Positions 1-11,800 of a stretch of DNA of 64,000 nt are shown piece after piece. The notes beneath the pieces are model-generated. The model had not been told where the DNA came from, ran no database searches, and saw only the letters and a program-made list of their open reading frames with translations. Source of the DNA: Pseudopyrenochaeta lycopersici (Eukaryota; Ascomycota; Dothideomycetes; Pleosporales; Pseudopyrenochaetaceae); NCBI GenBank assembly GCA_003313425.1, contig NHZP01000017.1, positions 124,001-188,000 of the forward strand. The letters run 5' to 3'. A program made the translations under genes and the position numbers. The stretch's first letter is position 1; every line of letters starts with the position of its first letter.

Positions 1-1657
1 GTATAAGTAGTTTAAGCAGGTATTAAGCTTATAAGAGACCTATATTTATTAATAACAACGCGCCTAGAGTAAGCTATAGATGAAAGACTTATAGGAGTAC
101 AGGCGCTATAGTTACCTGTAATATAATAGTTACAGCGCTTATACTTAGAGTTATTATAGTTTTTCTTCTAATTAGTAATACTCTGCGCGCAGCGCAGGTA
201 AGTCTTAGTTACTGCGTCTTAGTCTGCACGCTTATTAGCTATAGCCTATATAAAGGGCCTAGCACTATAAAAGTATAACTTCTTAATATATTTTAGATTA
301 GGGTAATAGACTATAGTATTAAGTAAGTTATATATATTATATATATAATTTAATAGTATTAATATAATAGAGTAAAAGAGTAGCGTAATATTATAATAAT
401 ACTAGAAAACTCTGCTATTATAAAGTAGATCTATACCTTATTACTAAGGAATAAAAGTTTTAATTACCTTAACTTTACTAGAGGTAGGAGCGTAAATATA
501 CGGCGCTTATAACATATAATAATAACGCGCATAAGACGCGTTAAGGACGTGCGATTAAAACACACATATAGATACTCTTTTCTAATTTTCCTGCATAGTT
601 TTAGGTTTTTATTAAGGTTATTAATACTATTAGGACGCTAGCTAGAGGAGAAGGCTCTATAATAAAGTATTATAAATCTAAATCTTAGTGTTATAGTATA
701 ATTACGCTAGGCATTTCTAAGGGCTAGCGCGCACTGCAGTAGACCTGCTTAAAACCTGCGCTAGCTGCGTAGAGTAGGGACGACAAGTATTATTCTCTCC
801 TATAGCTGAGTGACAGTAATACAGAACTATCCCTTTACTATTATCTGTGGTGTGAAGCAAGTACTATTGCCTAAAACCATACATTACAACGTGACGTGTA
901 ACAGAGTAGAACACTAGCGCTTCCTGACTAGCCGTCAGTCCCTGAGGTGCTTCCTCCTTAACTAGGGTTTCAGATCGTAACAGATAGAGAGGATATTAAT
1001 TACTATCTGCGAGAGGCGTAGGTACTAAGCTTTAATAGAAGACCTTATCTAGAATTTAAAAGGCGCTAAGGTAGAGTTATACTTAAAGTAATTAGTAATA
1101 TAGCTATTAAGCTTACTCTGAATTATAGGTGTAAAGGAGATCTTTTAAGTCTCCTTAAGAGCTTTATTAATTTAATAAAACTTTAGCTTCTTACGTTATG
1201 ATTAGTTACTAGATATCTCTAAGAGAGCCTCCTAAGATAAGATTAATAGCCTAGAGATTAGTAGTTCCTTATACTCCTTTTAGTATAGCTCTTTAATAAG
1301 AGTAACACTACTCTAAGCGTCTTTAAGGCCTAATTCTTACTCTAAATATTACTACTTAAGGCGAGGATTAAGGGGGATTACTGCTGTGTAGGCGGGCGTG
1401 CGGTGCGGTTAGTAATTCTATAGTAGTAACTTACTTTCTACTAAGCCTACTTAATTACTACCTAGACTAGCTAATTAGGGGGATATTTAGGGTAATAGAG
1501 CTTTAGTTACTTAAAATTCTTAAGGAGGACCTTTAAAATAAGTATAATATCTGCAAATCTACTTACAGAGGCCATATTTAGCCTACTTTTAAGCTTCTTA
1601 GTTCTGTCTTTAAAGGGCTTAAGTAGCTCTATAATCTCTGTAATAATTACCTAGTTA
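1..1657. other. RIP-degraded AT-rich sequence, no recognisable gene
   Basis: Dense in TpA-containing words (cta, tag, taa) with no open reading frame of useful length. This is the usual appearance of a repeat mutated by RIP. A short GC-richer patch around 1380-1410 and another around 780-960 are less mutated. I could not identify a protein domain on either strand. It may be the upstream part of the old ORF seen at 2370-2711. Confidence 0.6.
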
Positions 1658-1662
1658 TTAGG

Positions 1663-2040
1663 TGTTGCAAACAACGCGCTGTGACCTGGGGTACGGTAGG
1701 CTCACGTGCGCGCTGACGTAGGAGCTTACCCTAGAGAGACACGTACTTCTGTGTGCATTCAAGGGCGCGCTCACGTGCGCGCTCACGTGCAAGCTTATGG
1801 GGAAGCTCACGCAGGAGATACCTGAAGGTAGACTCACGTGCGCGATCACGTGCGCGAGCACGTGCGCGAGCACGTACGCGCTCACTGCTTACGCTCCTAC
1901 AGTATAATGGCCCCTGTAATAGGCCGTACTCAGCTCTCCTTTATATAGCTGGCTCTCCTAAAGCCTCCTAGAAAACACAGTAGTCCATCTCATAGATTAC
2001 CTAGGTAACTGTTGCCAAGCTCTCTCTTTTTTCCTCCACA
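1663..2040 (-). repeat. Solo LTR (378 bp) with 5-bp TSD TTAGG
   Basis: The segment begins TGTTGCAAAC and ends CCTCCACA, the TG...CA ends expected of an LTR, and is flanked by TTAGG at 1658-1662 and 2041-2045. A second, inverted copy lies at 23237-23639. The orientation is inferred from a TATAAAGG box that reads on the minus strand here. The GC-rich core carries six exact CACGTG hexamers, several in tandem. No internal retrotransposon sequence adjoins it, so it is a recombination remnant. Confidence 0.85.
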
Positions 2041-2369
2041 TTAGGCTTTATATAATTCTAGAGAATAATTCTTATTACTAAGTCCTTAGGCTACTTAGAG
2101 AGGAGATTTTTAACCTACTCTTTTACTAGATATTTAAGATAAAGTATCTTAAAGTTTAGGAAGTACTTAATTACTCTATAGAACGTTAGGGCGCGTACTA
2201 TTATATTATAGGTTAAATTCTATTAAGTTAAGTTATTTATAATAACGCTAAGAATTTAAGAATTACTAGAAGTATTTAAGTAATTCTCTTCCTATATAGT
2301 CTTTTAGATATTATTAAACTATTAAAGTTATCTTAGAGACCTTTAAATCTATTAAATAATAGTTACGAG

Positions 2370-2711
2370 ATAGCTAATTAGGCCTTTCTTTTACTATACA
2401 GTAACCTTATATTTTAGGTTATTAATATTAGTAATAACGTTCTTAAATATCTCGTAATCTACTGCCTATAGGACCTCTTTAGTAATAATATTAATTATAT
2501 AGCTAGAATAATAGAGGCAGCGCTAGCGAGGATTTAAGCAGAGCTCCTTATAAATAAGCTTTACTACTTTATTATTATTTATAGTGTTATCTAGTATAAA
2601 GTAACTAATCCTCTCTTAAATCCTATAGTTATTAATAACTCTTAGAACGTTAGTATAGAGCTCTTTTCTACTATAAGTATTAGCTAACTCTATAAGAGCT
2701 AAAAGAGCTAA
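2370..2711 (+). pseudogene. Unknown ORF, upstream half, interrupted by the LTR element
   Basis: Reading through TAG and TAA as mutated Gln or Trp codons gives one continuous frame up to the CTAA target site at 2708-2711. The same frame resumes immediately after the inserted element at 28436. The translated stretch is hydrophobic and Leu/Ile-rich, with no motif I can name. It is the oldest layer of the nested block. Its true start upstream of 2370 is unclear. It could be a decayed transposon protein or a cellular gene. Confidence 0.45.
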
Positions 2712-3089
2712 TGTAGAGTTAACAAGGTGGTTCGGCACAATCCTGCAGTTCTGGTGTTGTGAATGAGAGGTAACGTTAGAATCAAACGTGCGTGAATAAC
2801 AGGAGCAGCTCTGCCTATGCAGTCTGCTAGAAACGAAGGTAAGTATAGAGCCTAATTAAAAGTAATAAACAAAATAGTCTGAAATCTCATTAAATTAACG
2901 TAGCTAATGCACTAGCTACTTTGTAAAATCTTAGTTTTAAAGTAAATTATTATAGTGTGTGGTGCATAGTGTATTACGTTTAGTGCATAATGTTAAGATC
3001 TCTCGCATCTCTAAGTCTTATTACTAAATTTTGCTAATAAAGGAAACCTATTATTACCTAATTACCTAGGTACCTTATATAATAGTATA
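2712..3089 (-). repeat. Left terminal repeat (3' LTR) of the RT-less element
   Basis: It aligns over its full 378 bp with 28054-28431. The differences I checked are mostly C-to-T and G-to-A transitions, with this copy the more mutated. It is followed by CCTCCCTT on the plus strand, which is a purine tract AAGGGAGG on the minus strand in the place of a polypurine tract. Confidence 0.8.
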
Positions 3090-3523
3090 AACCTCCCTTA
3101 CTTTAAGGTTAGTCCTATTAAGCTTATAAATCTTACTTATTATTCCTTCTCTTTATAAGTAGAACTATTAGCAGGAGGAGAAGAGAGCTAAGAAAAGATA
3201 TATAAAAAAAGAAAGGAAAGAAAGAAATTATTACCCTATAAATAAAGGGAAGGCAGTATAAGCTATATTTTTATAAGAGGAGCAGTCCTTATAATTATGC
3301 AGGTTCCTTTATAAACTCTCGCACTTTATTATTAAATCTCTTAAAGATAGTAGGAAAAATAAAAGAAAACGCGCTTTAACCTTACTATTAACGACGCTAG
3401 TAAGTATACTATTATCCTAGTATCCTTTAAATAACTAGGAGGTACTTAGCTAATTAGAGTCTATTAAGCCTTACTTAGTAATTACTAATTAGCTAGGCTC
3501 TTAATAGTGTAGCTAAATTATCC
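3090..3523. other. 3' untranslated segment of the RT-less element
   Basis: This lies between the ORF2 stop and the left terminal repeat. It holds purine-rich low-complexity sequence around 3170-3240 but no reading frame I recognise. Confidence 0.5.
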
Positions 3524-6500
3524 TTACTTCTTCTTCTTAATCTTCTTAATCCTCTTACTATAATAAGGAGTCTGCGATAGTATATATAGATTTAACGCGC
3601 TTATATTAGGTTGCGCTTACCTAAGATAAGAAGGCGTAAGAGGAGGTCCTATAGGTAACTAACTAAGTAAATATTAACTTAGCGCCTATTACTATAATAA
3701 TAACCTTTATAAACTAGTATAAGTTAAAGTCTGTAGAGACTTAGTTACGCTTTAGATAGATAGACGCCTTAGTTTCTTCTTCTTATCTAGTATCCTAGTA
3801 GCCTTACTATTAGGATTATTAGAAAGCTTCTTAAAAACCTTATCTAGGGCAGTACGCTATTTAACCTGCCTATTATACTTCTACTACTTAGCTTCCTAAT
3901 CTAGATTTATACCTTTATTTAAGAAGAATAACTTATTAGGTACGCTAAAGTCTTTATCTTCTCTAAAAGTAAGCTTCTTATAATACTAGTAGATAACCTA
4001 ATACTCTTTAATTATCTTTACTATAGCCTTCCTAGTATCTTTAATAAATTAATAGATTAAACTAAGATTAAGCTAATCTGTAAATAAGTTAGTTAGTTCC
4101 TCTAAGACTAGTAGAGAGTCCTATCTTAGCTAATAGTTTACAGCCTTAGTAATATTTAATAAGTATACTAGTATAATATCTTTAAGAAAGGCCTACTTAA
4201 CGCTGCTATAGTAATTTAAGTGTCTAGAAGGTAACTTTAGCGCAGCAGTTAAGCTTTAAAAGGCAGTAGTAAGCTCTTAATAGGAGCCTATCTTAAGAAT
4301 CTCTATTATAGTTATATCCTCTTCTACCTTAATAAACTAAGGTAAGATAGTTTATTATTACTTAGTTATAGGTCTAGTAGATCTATAAGGCAGCCTAAGA
4401 TTAGAGATACAGATATAACTAGCCTTGTAAGGCTAGCTAAACTATTTAACGTCAGGGAATTTCGCACTACAACTCTCTAGCTAGTCCCTCTTATTATCCT
4501 ATCTCTTAATATAACTAGTAGAGTTCTTAAGTCCTAAGTTTTCTTACTAGTTCTAGTACTTATAGATAATATTATAAAAGCTACGTAGTATCTGCGTATA
4601 GTTATCTTTATCTTTATTATTAAAAGAGACGCTTCCTTAGATAATATCTACGCCCCTACCTAAGTATACAGCCTTAGAGATATTTAAGTTAATATAATAG
4701 AAGTAAGTCTTATCCTTAGGCTTAGTATATTTCGTGTAATAAAGGTAAGAAATTAAGTTAGGCTCTTTTCGTAAGACTACGTATAGCAGCTAATACTTAA
4801 CGTTACTACGCACAAGCTACTGTATTAACGAATAATACATTACCTAACACTAGCTAAGGTTACTCTTACTATTAATTAACTATATATAGTAGAGGTATAT
4901 ATTAAAACTCTAATTAAGGATTAAGACTAGCTTAAGATCCTTAAAAATCTAGCTAAAGGCATTATAGGTAATACTGCTGTACTCCTTAAATACTTTAATA
5001 TATACTCTCTAACTAAGAGCCTTAGTAACTTTATCCTAGTTAATCTAAACTTAAACTTTTACTAAGTAATAATAATAGCTCTTTAAGTCTTAATACGTAT
5101 AGTCTTCTTAAAACAGGGCTAAGAATAGAACTTAAGTTACTAGGTCTAATTAAAGCTAACCCTATTAATCCTAATAATAGTATAGTATCTTAAGCAGCTA
5201 AACTATGTTTAAGATACTAAGGCTTTAAGTAAGTAGGCCTATCTTACTAGCTACGTAACAGTAATATTACTAGCACACCCTGCGATAGTTAAATACCTAA
5301 CTACTCTACTTATCCTTAAGAGTACTAAAATTTATATACTCTTAATACTAGGTATTAATTAGCTAGACGCGCTTACTATTATTTAACTTCCTAGACGTAA
5401 GTAACGCGGTTATCTTAACTAGAGTAGACTATTTATTTATATAGTTATATCTCTTACGTAATTTTACTATAATACTAGTTTTAAGCAAGATATCTTCTTT
5501 AATTAAGTCTTAAATATTAATACTATTATTAAGTGTTACTAGCAGTATTTCTAACTTTTCGCGTAACTACTTTACTAATTCTAAGTCTCTTACGTAAATC
5601 TTATCTAGAGTAAGAGGCTGCGTAGAGGGAAATCTCTAACGCTGCCTAAGATAGAATTTCTCTTAAAGAGCCTCTACTACTTTAACTTATTATTAAGTAC
5701 GCCTATTCTCTCTTAAATATTATTCTTCTAGCTAGATTTCTTAAATATTTTTAGCTGTAATAGATAGCCTGTTTATTTAAGGCTTACCTAGCTTCTTTAG
5801 CTTATTCTAGATATTGCCTCTAAATTCTTTACTTATGCCTTAGTAACTAAGACTAGAAGGCTTAATAACTTACGTGCGCCCTCTAATATTTAATAAAGTA
5901 GTAAGGCTTTAGCTTCTAGTACGTTTAGAGGTAGTTATTACTAAGGCTATTATCTAGACGCTAGCCTTAGCTACAGAATTATTCTTACTATTACTAGTAG
6001 TAGGAAGAAGTAACTTAGTCTACTTATAATACCTAAAATAATTCTCCTACAGCTACTTAGGCAGAATAGTTATATTTAGAGGAAGCTTTATCCCTATATA
6101 TAATTACTTTCTATACTATTTAATTACCTCTATCTAGAATATTTAGTTAAGGTACTTTTATCTAAAGCGCGTGTCTATATTATTAGCTATAATCTTAGAA
6201 GTAGGAATTTTATACTTATTAATAATACTGTATAACTTAGTATTACTATCCTTATAATACTTCTTTATCTAAGTAGGTATATTAGCTATCTACTAACGTA
6301 CTTCTTCTTAGTTAGTAATATTAATAAATCTATTCTATCTCCTCCTTATAGATTATTATTAATAGTAAAAAGCTATATTAAGAAAGGGAGTAAGGTTATC
6401 TAGTAAGGTCCTGCGTAATAACTATTAAACTACTATTATACTAGAGTATAAGTATACTACCTAAATAGAATATAGAATAAGAACCTACTTTAGTATATAC

Positions 6501-6985
6501 TAATAGTGTTTATCTAGATAAGTAAACGCGCTTTCTATCTCTTTTTTCCTCTTCTTCTTATAAGTATCTATATCCTTAAGTATAAGATATTACTACTTAA
6601 AAGCAGTAATACCTCTATACTATAATATTAAGCTTAGTCTTTCTTTTAGAAATTCTCTAGTCGCGATAATAAGAGTTAAAGTCTTATTAAAGTAAGTTAC
6701 TAAGGCTACTATCTAATTATCTACTATACTCTTCTATTTAATAGGCGAGACTTATAGTAAGCTTTAAACCTAAGTATCTACTGTAATCCCTGCGTGCTAA
6801 GGTACTTTAACGTTACTATAACGCTTAAGCTTAGTTCTATAGTCTTTAATAGCTTTTTTACTAGTAAATTATATAATCTCTGTTAGTGTAGGCTTAATTA
6901 TAGTTATAGTTAGTTAAGGATTTAGGTTTAATAGTAGGGGTAGACGCTTCCTAGGCTGTTTGGGTGTCTAAGGCGGCTGTGACAT
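3524..6985 (-). pseudogene. ORF2: large protein with 2OG-Fe(II) dioxygenase-like signature
   Basis: An ATG at 6985-6983 opens a frame that stays in register, through RIP-type stops, to a TAA at 3526-3524 after a basic tail (KRIKKIKKKK). That makes 1153 codons. Near residues 762-768 the frame reads FYYINLN, and near residues 865-882 it reads a LPYRST block followed by TILP. Undoing C-to-T and G-to-A changes would give an HxD pair (Y764, N766) and a distal His in LPHGST (Y867) before an Arg-rich TILPW block. This is the HxD...H iron-site layout of 2-oxoglutarate oxygenases, at plausible spacing. A GRG..IIQGSVS segment and an NYTQIL block (from NCT) lie between. The N-terminal two thirds is helix-rich and unrecognised. 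The assignment is inference from motifs. Confidence 0.5.
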
Positions 6986-7384
6986 CGCTTAAAGTTTGTA
7001 CCTGACAGGCACTCGCGTGTCTACCTCAGAAAGTTTTAATAGATAGTAACAGGAAGTAAGAAAGAGATACTTAGGCCCTGTAGGATCAACTACAGGCTTA
7101 AGATTTGGAGGGGGTTCGAGCGGCAGAGAGTATCTTTCCCTCCCTAACTTTACTTGAAAGCCCCGCCAAGGCTCGTTAACATAGTAAAAGGTGAAGTTGC
7201 TATCATTTTAACTCCTTCCTGTTACCTAATTAGCTGGCATAGCGGGTCCTCTTAAGAGTTGGCCACTTCACACTTTAAAACATTAATTATCTCATCTTCT
7301 ACCTCCTTCAATTGATTCTGCATCTTCGAATTGTCGCTCCGTGGTCTCGTGGTTGCGTTGCAGCTGTTAGCGCAGATATCAAGC
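6986..7384 (-). promoter_or_regulatory. RIP-poor spacer between ORF1 and ORF2
   Basis: This GC-balanced stretch stands out sharply from the TA-rich DNA on both sides. It contains the last 43 codons of ORF1 (7380-7252) and about 266 bp before the ORF2 ATG. A separate start codon and a non-coding leader suggest that ORF2 may be transcribed on its own. I see no convincing TATA box or splice signals. Confidence 0.4.
7252..7380 (-). pseudogene. ORF1 C-terminal part (exposed after Gypsy-2 insertion)
   Basis: Joining 25290 to 7380, which removes Gypsy-2 and one AAGC copy, keeps the ORF1 frame open for 43 more codons with no stop, then ends at TAA (7254-7252). The tail contains NQLKEVEDEIINVLK, a probable coiled coil. 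That the frame runs cleanly across the inferred junction supports both the reading frame and the insertion boundary. Confidence 0.55.
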
Positions 7385-7551
7385 TGTCCAGCTAATTAGA
7401 TTTCAGCAGGTCTCGCTAAGCTCACCTAGCGATTGCTGATTGGCTAGATTCTTCAACACCCTAGTTTCTCTACTATTTTTAATCGCGCAGTAAGGAGATT
7501 AACCTCCTAGCGACTCTAAATAATATTTCGTTTAATTTTAACTTATTTTTA
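7385..7551 (-). repeat. Left terminal repeat of Gypsy-2
   Basis: It shares an interrupted but clear alignment with 25137-25289, strongest over the first 60 bases around AGCAGGTCTCGCT. This copy is much less RIP-mutated. A few differences are transversions or indels, so the pair is older or more diverged than RIP alone explains. Confidence 0.5.
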
Positions 7552-7779
7552 TGTATCTAGGGGGTTATGCTGCGTGTGTGTAATACTAAATATATAAAAA
7601 TATGCGAAAATTTAATAAAGGAAATATAGCCCCTCCCCTGCTTTAAGATAAAAGCCTGTCTCTTAAGCTTAAGTAAGCTTATCTTCTAAGTTAGAATTAA
7701 TTTCTAAATTAGGTATTTAAATATATTATTATCTCTTAGTCTCTGTTAAAGATCTTTATATAATAATAGGATAGCTACG

Positions 7780-8282
7780 CGCAGTTAGCTATATTATATC
7801 TTTAAATAAATCTAAGTTTATAGGAGGATTATTCTCTATCTCTTATAACAAAATTGCGTCTTAGTTAAGATTCTTAATAACTATAAACTTATTATCTTAA
7901 GAGTTATTAGATTAAGTAGGCGGTAGTAAAAAGTTAGCTTTAGTATCCTATAGTAAAAGATCTTATAGCTTTGCGCGACCTTAATACTCCTAAGTAACCT
8001 TACTTTTATCTTAAGGTACCTATAGTTTAAGTCTCTATCTTAGGGTAGTATTTCTAAATTACGTGCTATTAAAGTCTATAAGTTAATAGTTACTTTTATC
8101 CTAGTTAGTATAAAAGACTTTATATAGTCTTAGCTATTTACTCGTAAGCTTCTTATCTCTTAATATATTAATATTTCTAGCTAAGTCCTATATTAGTATA
8201 AAGTTATCTTCTTTAATTTTTTCTTAATAAATCTCCTTATAATTATCTTAATATTCCTTCTTTTCGCGTTATAGGCGCTTAG
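7780..8282 (-). pseudogene. Gypsy-2 polyprotein, C-terminal end of integrase
   Basis: The minus-strand frame continues the integrase reading from 15421 once Gypsy-1 and one CTTAG copy are removed. It shows a charged stretch followed by a segment resembling the beta-rich C-terminal region of fungal Gypsy integrases (a GQRLKL-like motif). It contains many TAG and TAA codons. The end near 7780 is approximate. Confidence 0.45.
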
Positions 8283-8487
8283 TGTCACGAACACACTAGA
8301 CCTAGCGGGGGACGACCTAGCGGAGGGCCCTTAGACCCATACTAGATAGAGCCCAGAAAGGCTTAGGACTACACTAGAGACGGGCTAGTATATAAACAAG
8401 AGCTACTCCCTCTAAGTAGAGGTTAAGGATTAGTCTTAATACTATCCTATATTACTTAACCTTAACCTCTACTAACAGTCCCTAACA
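8283..8487 (+). repeat. 5' LTR of Gypsy-1
   Basis: It is a 205-bp TG...CA repeat containing a TATATAAA box near 8391. It is nearly identical to 15216-15420, with a handful of C/T and G/A differences. Confidence 0.9.
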
Positions 8488-8899
8488 ATTCTAATCCTTC
8501 TTACCCTAGGGGTAGTAGTTAAGAAACTCTCCTCTAAAGTACTATTAAGAGCCTAGGGACAGCACGCCTACAACTTAATAGTAAAAGAAGAAAAAAAAAG
8601 AGGAAGTATTATAGTAGGTACTTGCAGAAGACCTAAGAGTAACGCTAACCTAGAGCCTCCCTAAGAAAGTACTAAAGACGCCTAGAGAGACCTAGGGACA
8701 TTAGAAGACCCCTAACAATTAAACATGTTAGACGCCCTAAACTAAAACCCCTAGGACTCTAACATAACAAGTACCTTGCAGTAAGGGTTAGGACTACCCC
8801 TAGACTAACGCACTTACAGTAGTAGACTTAACTAGGTTAGTGAAACCCTAACAGAGGTGTCTAGTGCCGCTAATATCCTAGCGGAAACCTAACCCCTTT

Positions 8900-11800
8900 C
8901 CGCTAGGAAAAAGCTAATAACAGGAATCTTAAACAAAACATTTATCTAAGGTCTATTAGCTAACCTCTTTAAGGTAGAAGAGACTAGAGCCTTAGAGGAA
9001 GTAATTAAAAAGCTAAAGGACTAAATTAATTACGCGTTATAAGCACTAGGGGTAGGACAGGCTAGGAAGCTACTAGAACCCCCTTAGCCCGCCTTTAATA
9101 AGGCAGGGAAGCTTATTAGGGCTCTAAACAGTGTACAACCTAAACTAAAAGTAGGATTAGAAACCTAAGCCCTATTAGTATAGTAGGTAGACTAATAGGT
9201 AAAGGACGTTAAAACTGCCTTTGCGTACGCCTAGGTGCTAGAAGATATAGTAACCCGCACCTATTAGGCTCTAGGGACTATCTAGTATTACGTCTACTAA
9301 GAACTCCTCTAACAACGTATTAACGAAGGGAGCATTACCTTATAGGCTTACCTTAAACAGGAGGAACGTAAGCTAGTTTAAGATCCTATCCTCACCCGCT
9401 ATAATAACTACCTCTAGTTCTTTAACTTTAAGTAGTAGAGGGATAATAATATTAACACCTTCCTCCTCTAGCTAAGGAAAAAGGAATCCCTTCTAACCTA
9501 TAACTTCTTTAAGCTAGAGGACAGAGAGGACAACTATAAGCTAAAGATCGCCTTTATATAGTTAAGACTTCCAGAGGAATACCGCAGGGAGATTATGCGT
9601 ACTAGGGTCCTTAAGACTATTAACTCGTAGCCTGAGTTTGAAAGGGCCCTACGTAACGCAGAAACTGCAACTTACGCTAATTACTTCCTAGGGGACACCT
9701 GAAAAGCTAACGCTAAAGGCCCTCCTTAGGGCAAACGCCTAGCGTTAAACTCCTTCTCTAACCTGCGGAGGACTAGTAAGAAGTAAAACAACGGACCCTT
9801 AGAGATAAACTACTCCCGAAGATTGCCCCGTCTAAAGCCTACATAGAACCCGCCGCGGTACTAGGGGACGCCTGAAAACTCCTAGGACCCAGCTAAGCAG
9901 GGCACAACCTAACCCTACTAGAAGAATCGTAATTAGGGAAACGCGAGAGGCAGAGCCAACGAACAAAGTAACTGTAAAGAACCGGTACCTAATCCCCCTT
10001 ATGAGCGAGATGCTAGACCGCCTCTCGAAGGCGTAAATCTTCACGAAGTTAGATATCTAAGACGCCTATTATAGACTTTGGATTAAGGAGGGCGATAAGT
10101 AGAAAACAGCGTTTAAGACGCGGTACGGCCACTTTAAGTACCTCGTTCTACCCTTTAGATTGTCTAACGCACTAGCAACCTTCTAGTCCTACATCTACAG
10201 AGCCCTTAGGGGGCTCGTAGACCGCACTTACGTAGTGTATCTAGACAACATACTAATCTACTTAGAGAATAAGAAAGATTACGACGGCTACGTAGAGAAG
10301 GTCTTAGACTAACTTATAGAATAGGGCCTGTACTATAAGGTAAGTAAGTGTGCCTTCTCTACTAGATCTGTAGAATTCCTAGGGTTTATAGTAACCCTAG
10401 GAGGCGTAGTAATAGACCTAGTAAGGGTACAGACTATTAGAGAGTAGCTAGAACCCTAGGGCTATAAGGATATCTAAGTATTCCTTAGGTTCGCTAACTT
10501 CTATTAAAGATTCATCTTTAACTACTCTGCTATAGTACGTCTGTTAGTAGACTATATAATAACCGCCTAGAACCTAGTAATAGACCTAAGTACGCCTCTT
10601 ACAGGCAAGGCTATAAATAAGGCCGCAAAGAGTCGTAAGGGACCTACGAGATAGTACTAGCTGTAGGCGTAGCCTAACTACGTAAGGAACGCGTTCCTTA
10701 CGCTACGTTAGAAGTTCTTAGAAGCCCCCGTGCTTTAGCACTTTAACCTAGTAGAACTAGTAATAGTTCTTACTAACGCTTTAGACTTTATAATAGCTAC
10801 TATCTTCTTATAACTAGCCTTAACTAAGTAGGTAATAGAGTGTTACTAGAAGCCTATCGCGTTCTAGAGTAAGAAGTTCTCTAGACTATCTCTAAATTAG
10901 TATACCTATAATAAGGAGCTCTACGCTATTATAGAAGTATTTAGGACGTAGAGGTACTACCTCTAACACACCCTAATAATAATCTAGGTACTCTCTAACT
11001 ATAATAACCTCTAATACTTTATAATAATAAAAGAGCTCTCTCCTAAGCAGGCTTAATAGGCTAAGAAGCTAGCAGAATTTAACTTTAAAGTAGAGTATAA
11101 ACTAGGACTTAAGAACCTTGCTAACAGGCCCTCTTAAAGGCCTAACTTTACGTAAGGACTCTTAGTAAGAGAACCTTAAGCGTTAAGGAGTATAATACTC
11201 TCTACGCTCTAATAAAAGCTTTAATAGTAGACACCTTAAGAGTCTATAGCTCTAACTACCCTATAGGTAGTATAGGAACTACACCTCTCTAGGGACAGAA
11301 CCTAGCTAGGTCTGCGTTAACCCCTAAAAGAGAATCTACTTACCTAGGAATTCCTTAATAAGTAGTTAGTTATTAGTAATACATCGCCCGTCCCTGCCTG
11401 TAGCTAAACTACAGGCGATGAAGCTAGTATAGAGGGAAACCTAGAAGCTAGGCTATCGTACTTACTAGCTACTAAAGGGCCTTTGCGCAGCCTAAGGTTC
11501 TAAGTAATAGCACCTAACTACCTCGCAGTAGTAGCTACGCAGGAAGAGTCTGCCTACGCCCTAGAAGTTCTAAGACGCCTCCTTAAATACGTCTAGCTAG
11601 TGCAAGTACAGGATTAGGCCTGTCCTAGCTTTATAGCGCTAGCAGGTTAGGACATAGGTAAAGTAAGGAAGGGGGCTAGTACTTAGGAAGTTAACTTTAA
11701 GAGCCTCCTGCGTAGGAGCAGGAAAGTATAGATCCCTAAGGACGCCTTACTCTGCGCGAATATACTCTAGAGGAACTATAATAACCCTATAGGAGGGTAC

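Noticed and set aside
1658..1971. Overlapping 75- and 72-codon frames in the solo LTR
   Set aside because: They arise from the CACGTG/GCGC repeats and run on both strands; the sequence is an LTR with clean target duplications. The frames at 23384-23671 have the same origin.
3524..6985. Starship captain (DUF3435 tyrosine recombinase) as the identity of ORF2
   Set aside because: I could not find the R...H-x-x-R...Y recombinase signature, and the flanks are direct repeats with a 4-bp duplication rather than Starship-type ends.
3524..6985. Reverse transcriptase or integrase in ORF2
   Set aside because: I read the in-frame translation for the YxDD core, RNase H and DDE motifs seen clearly in the other elements here and found none.
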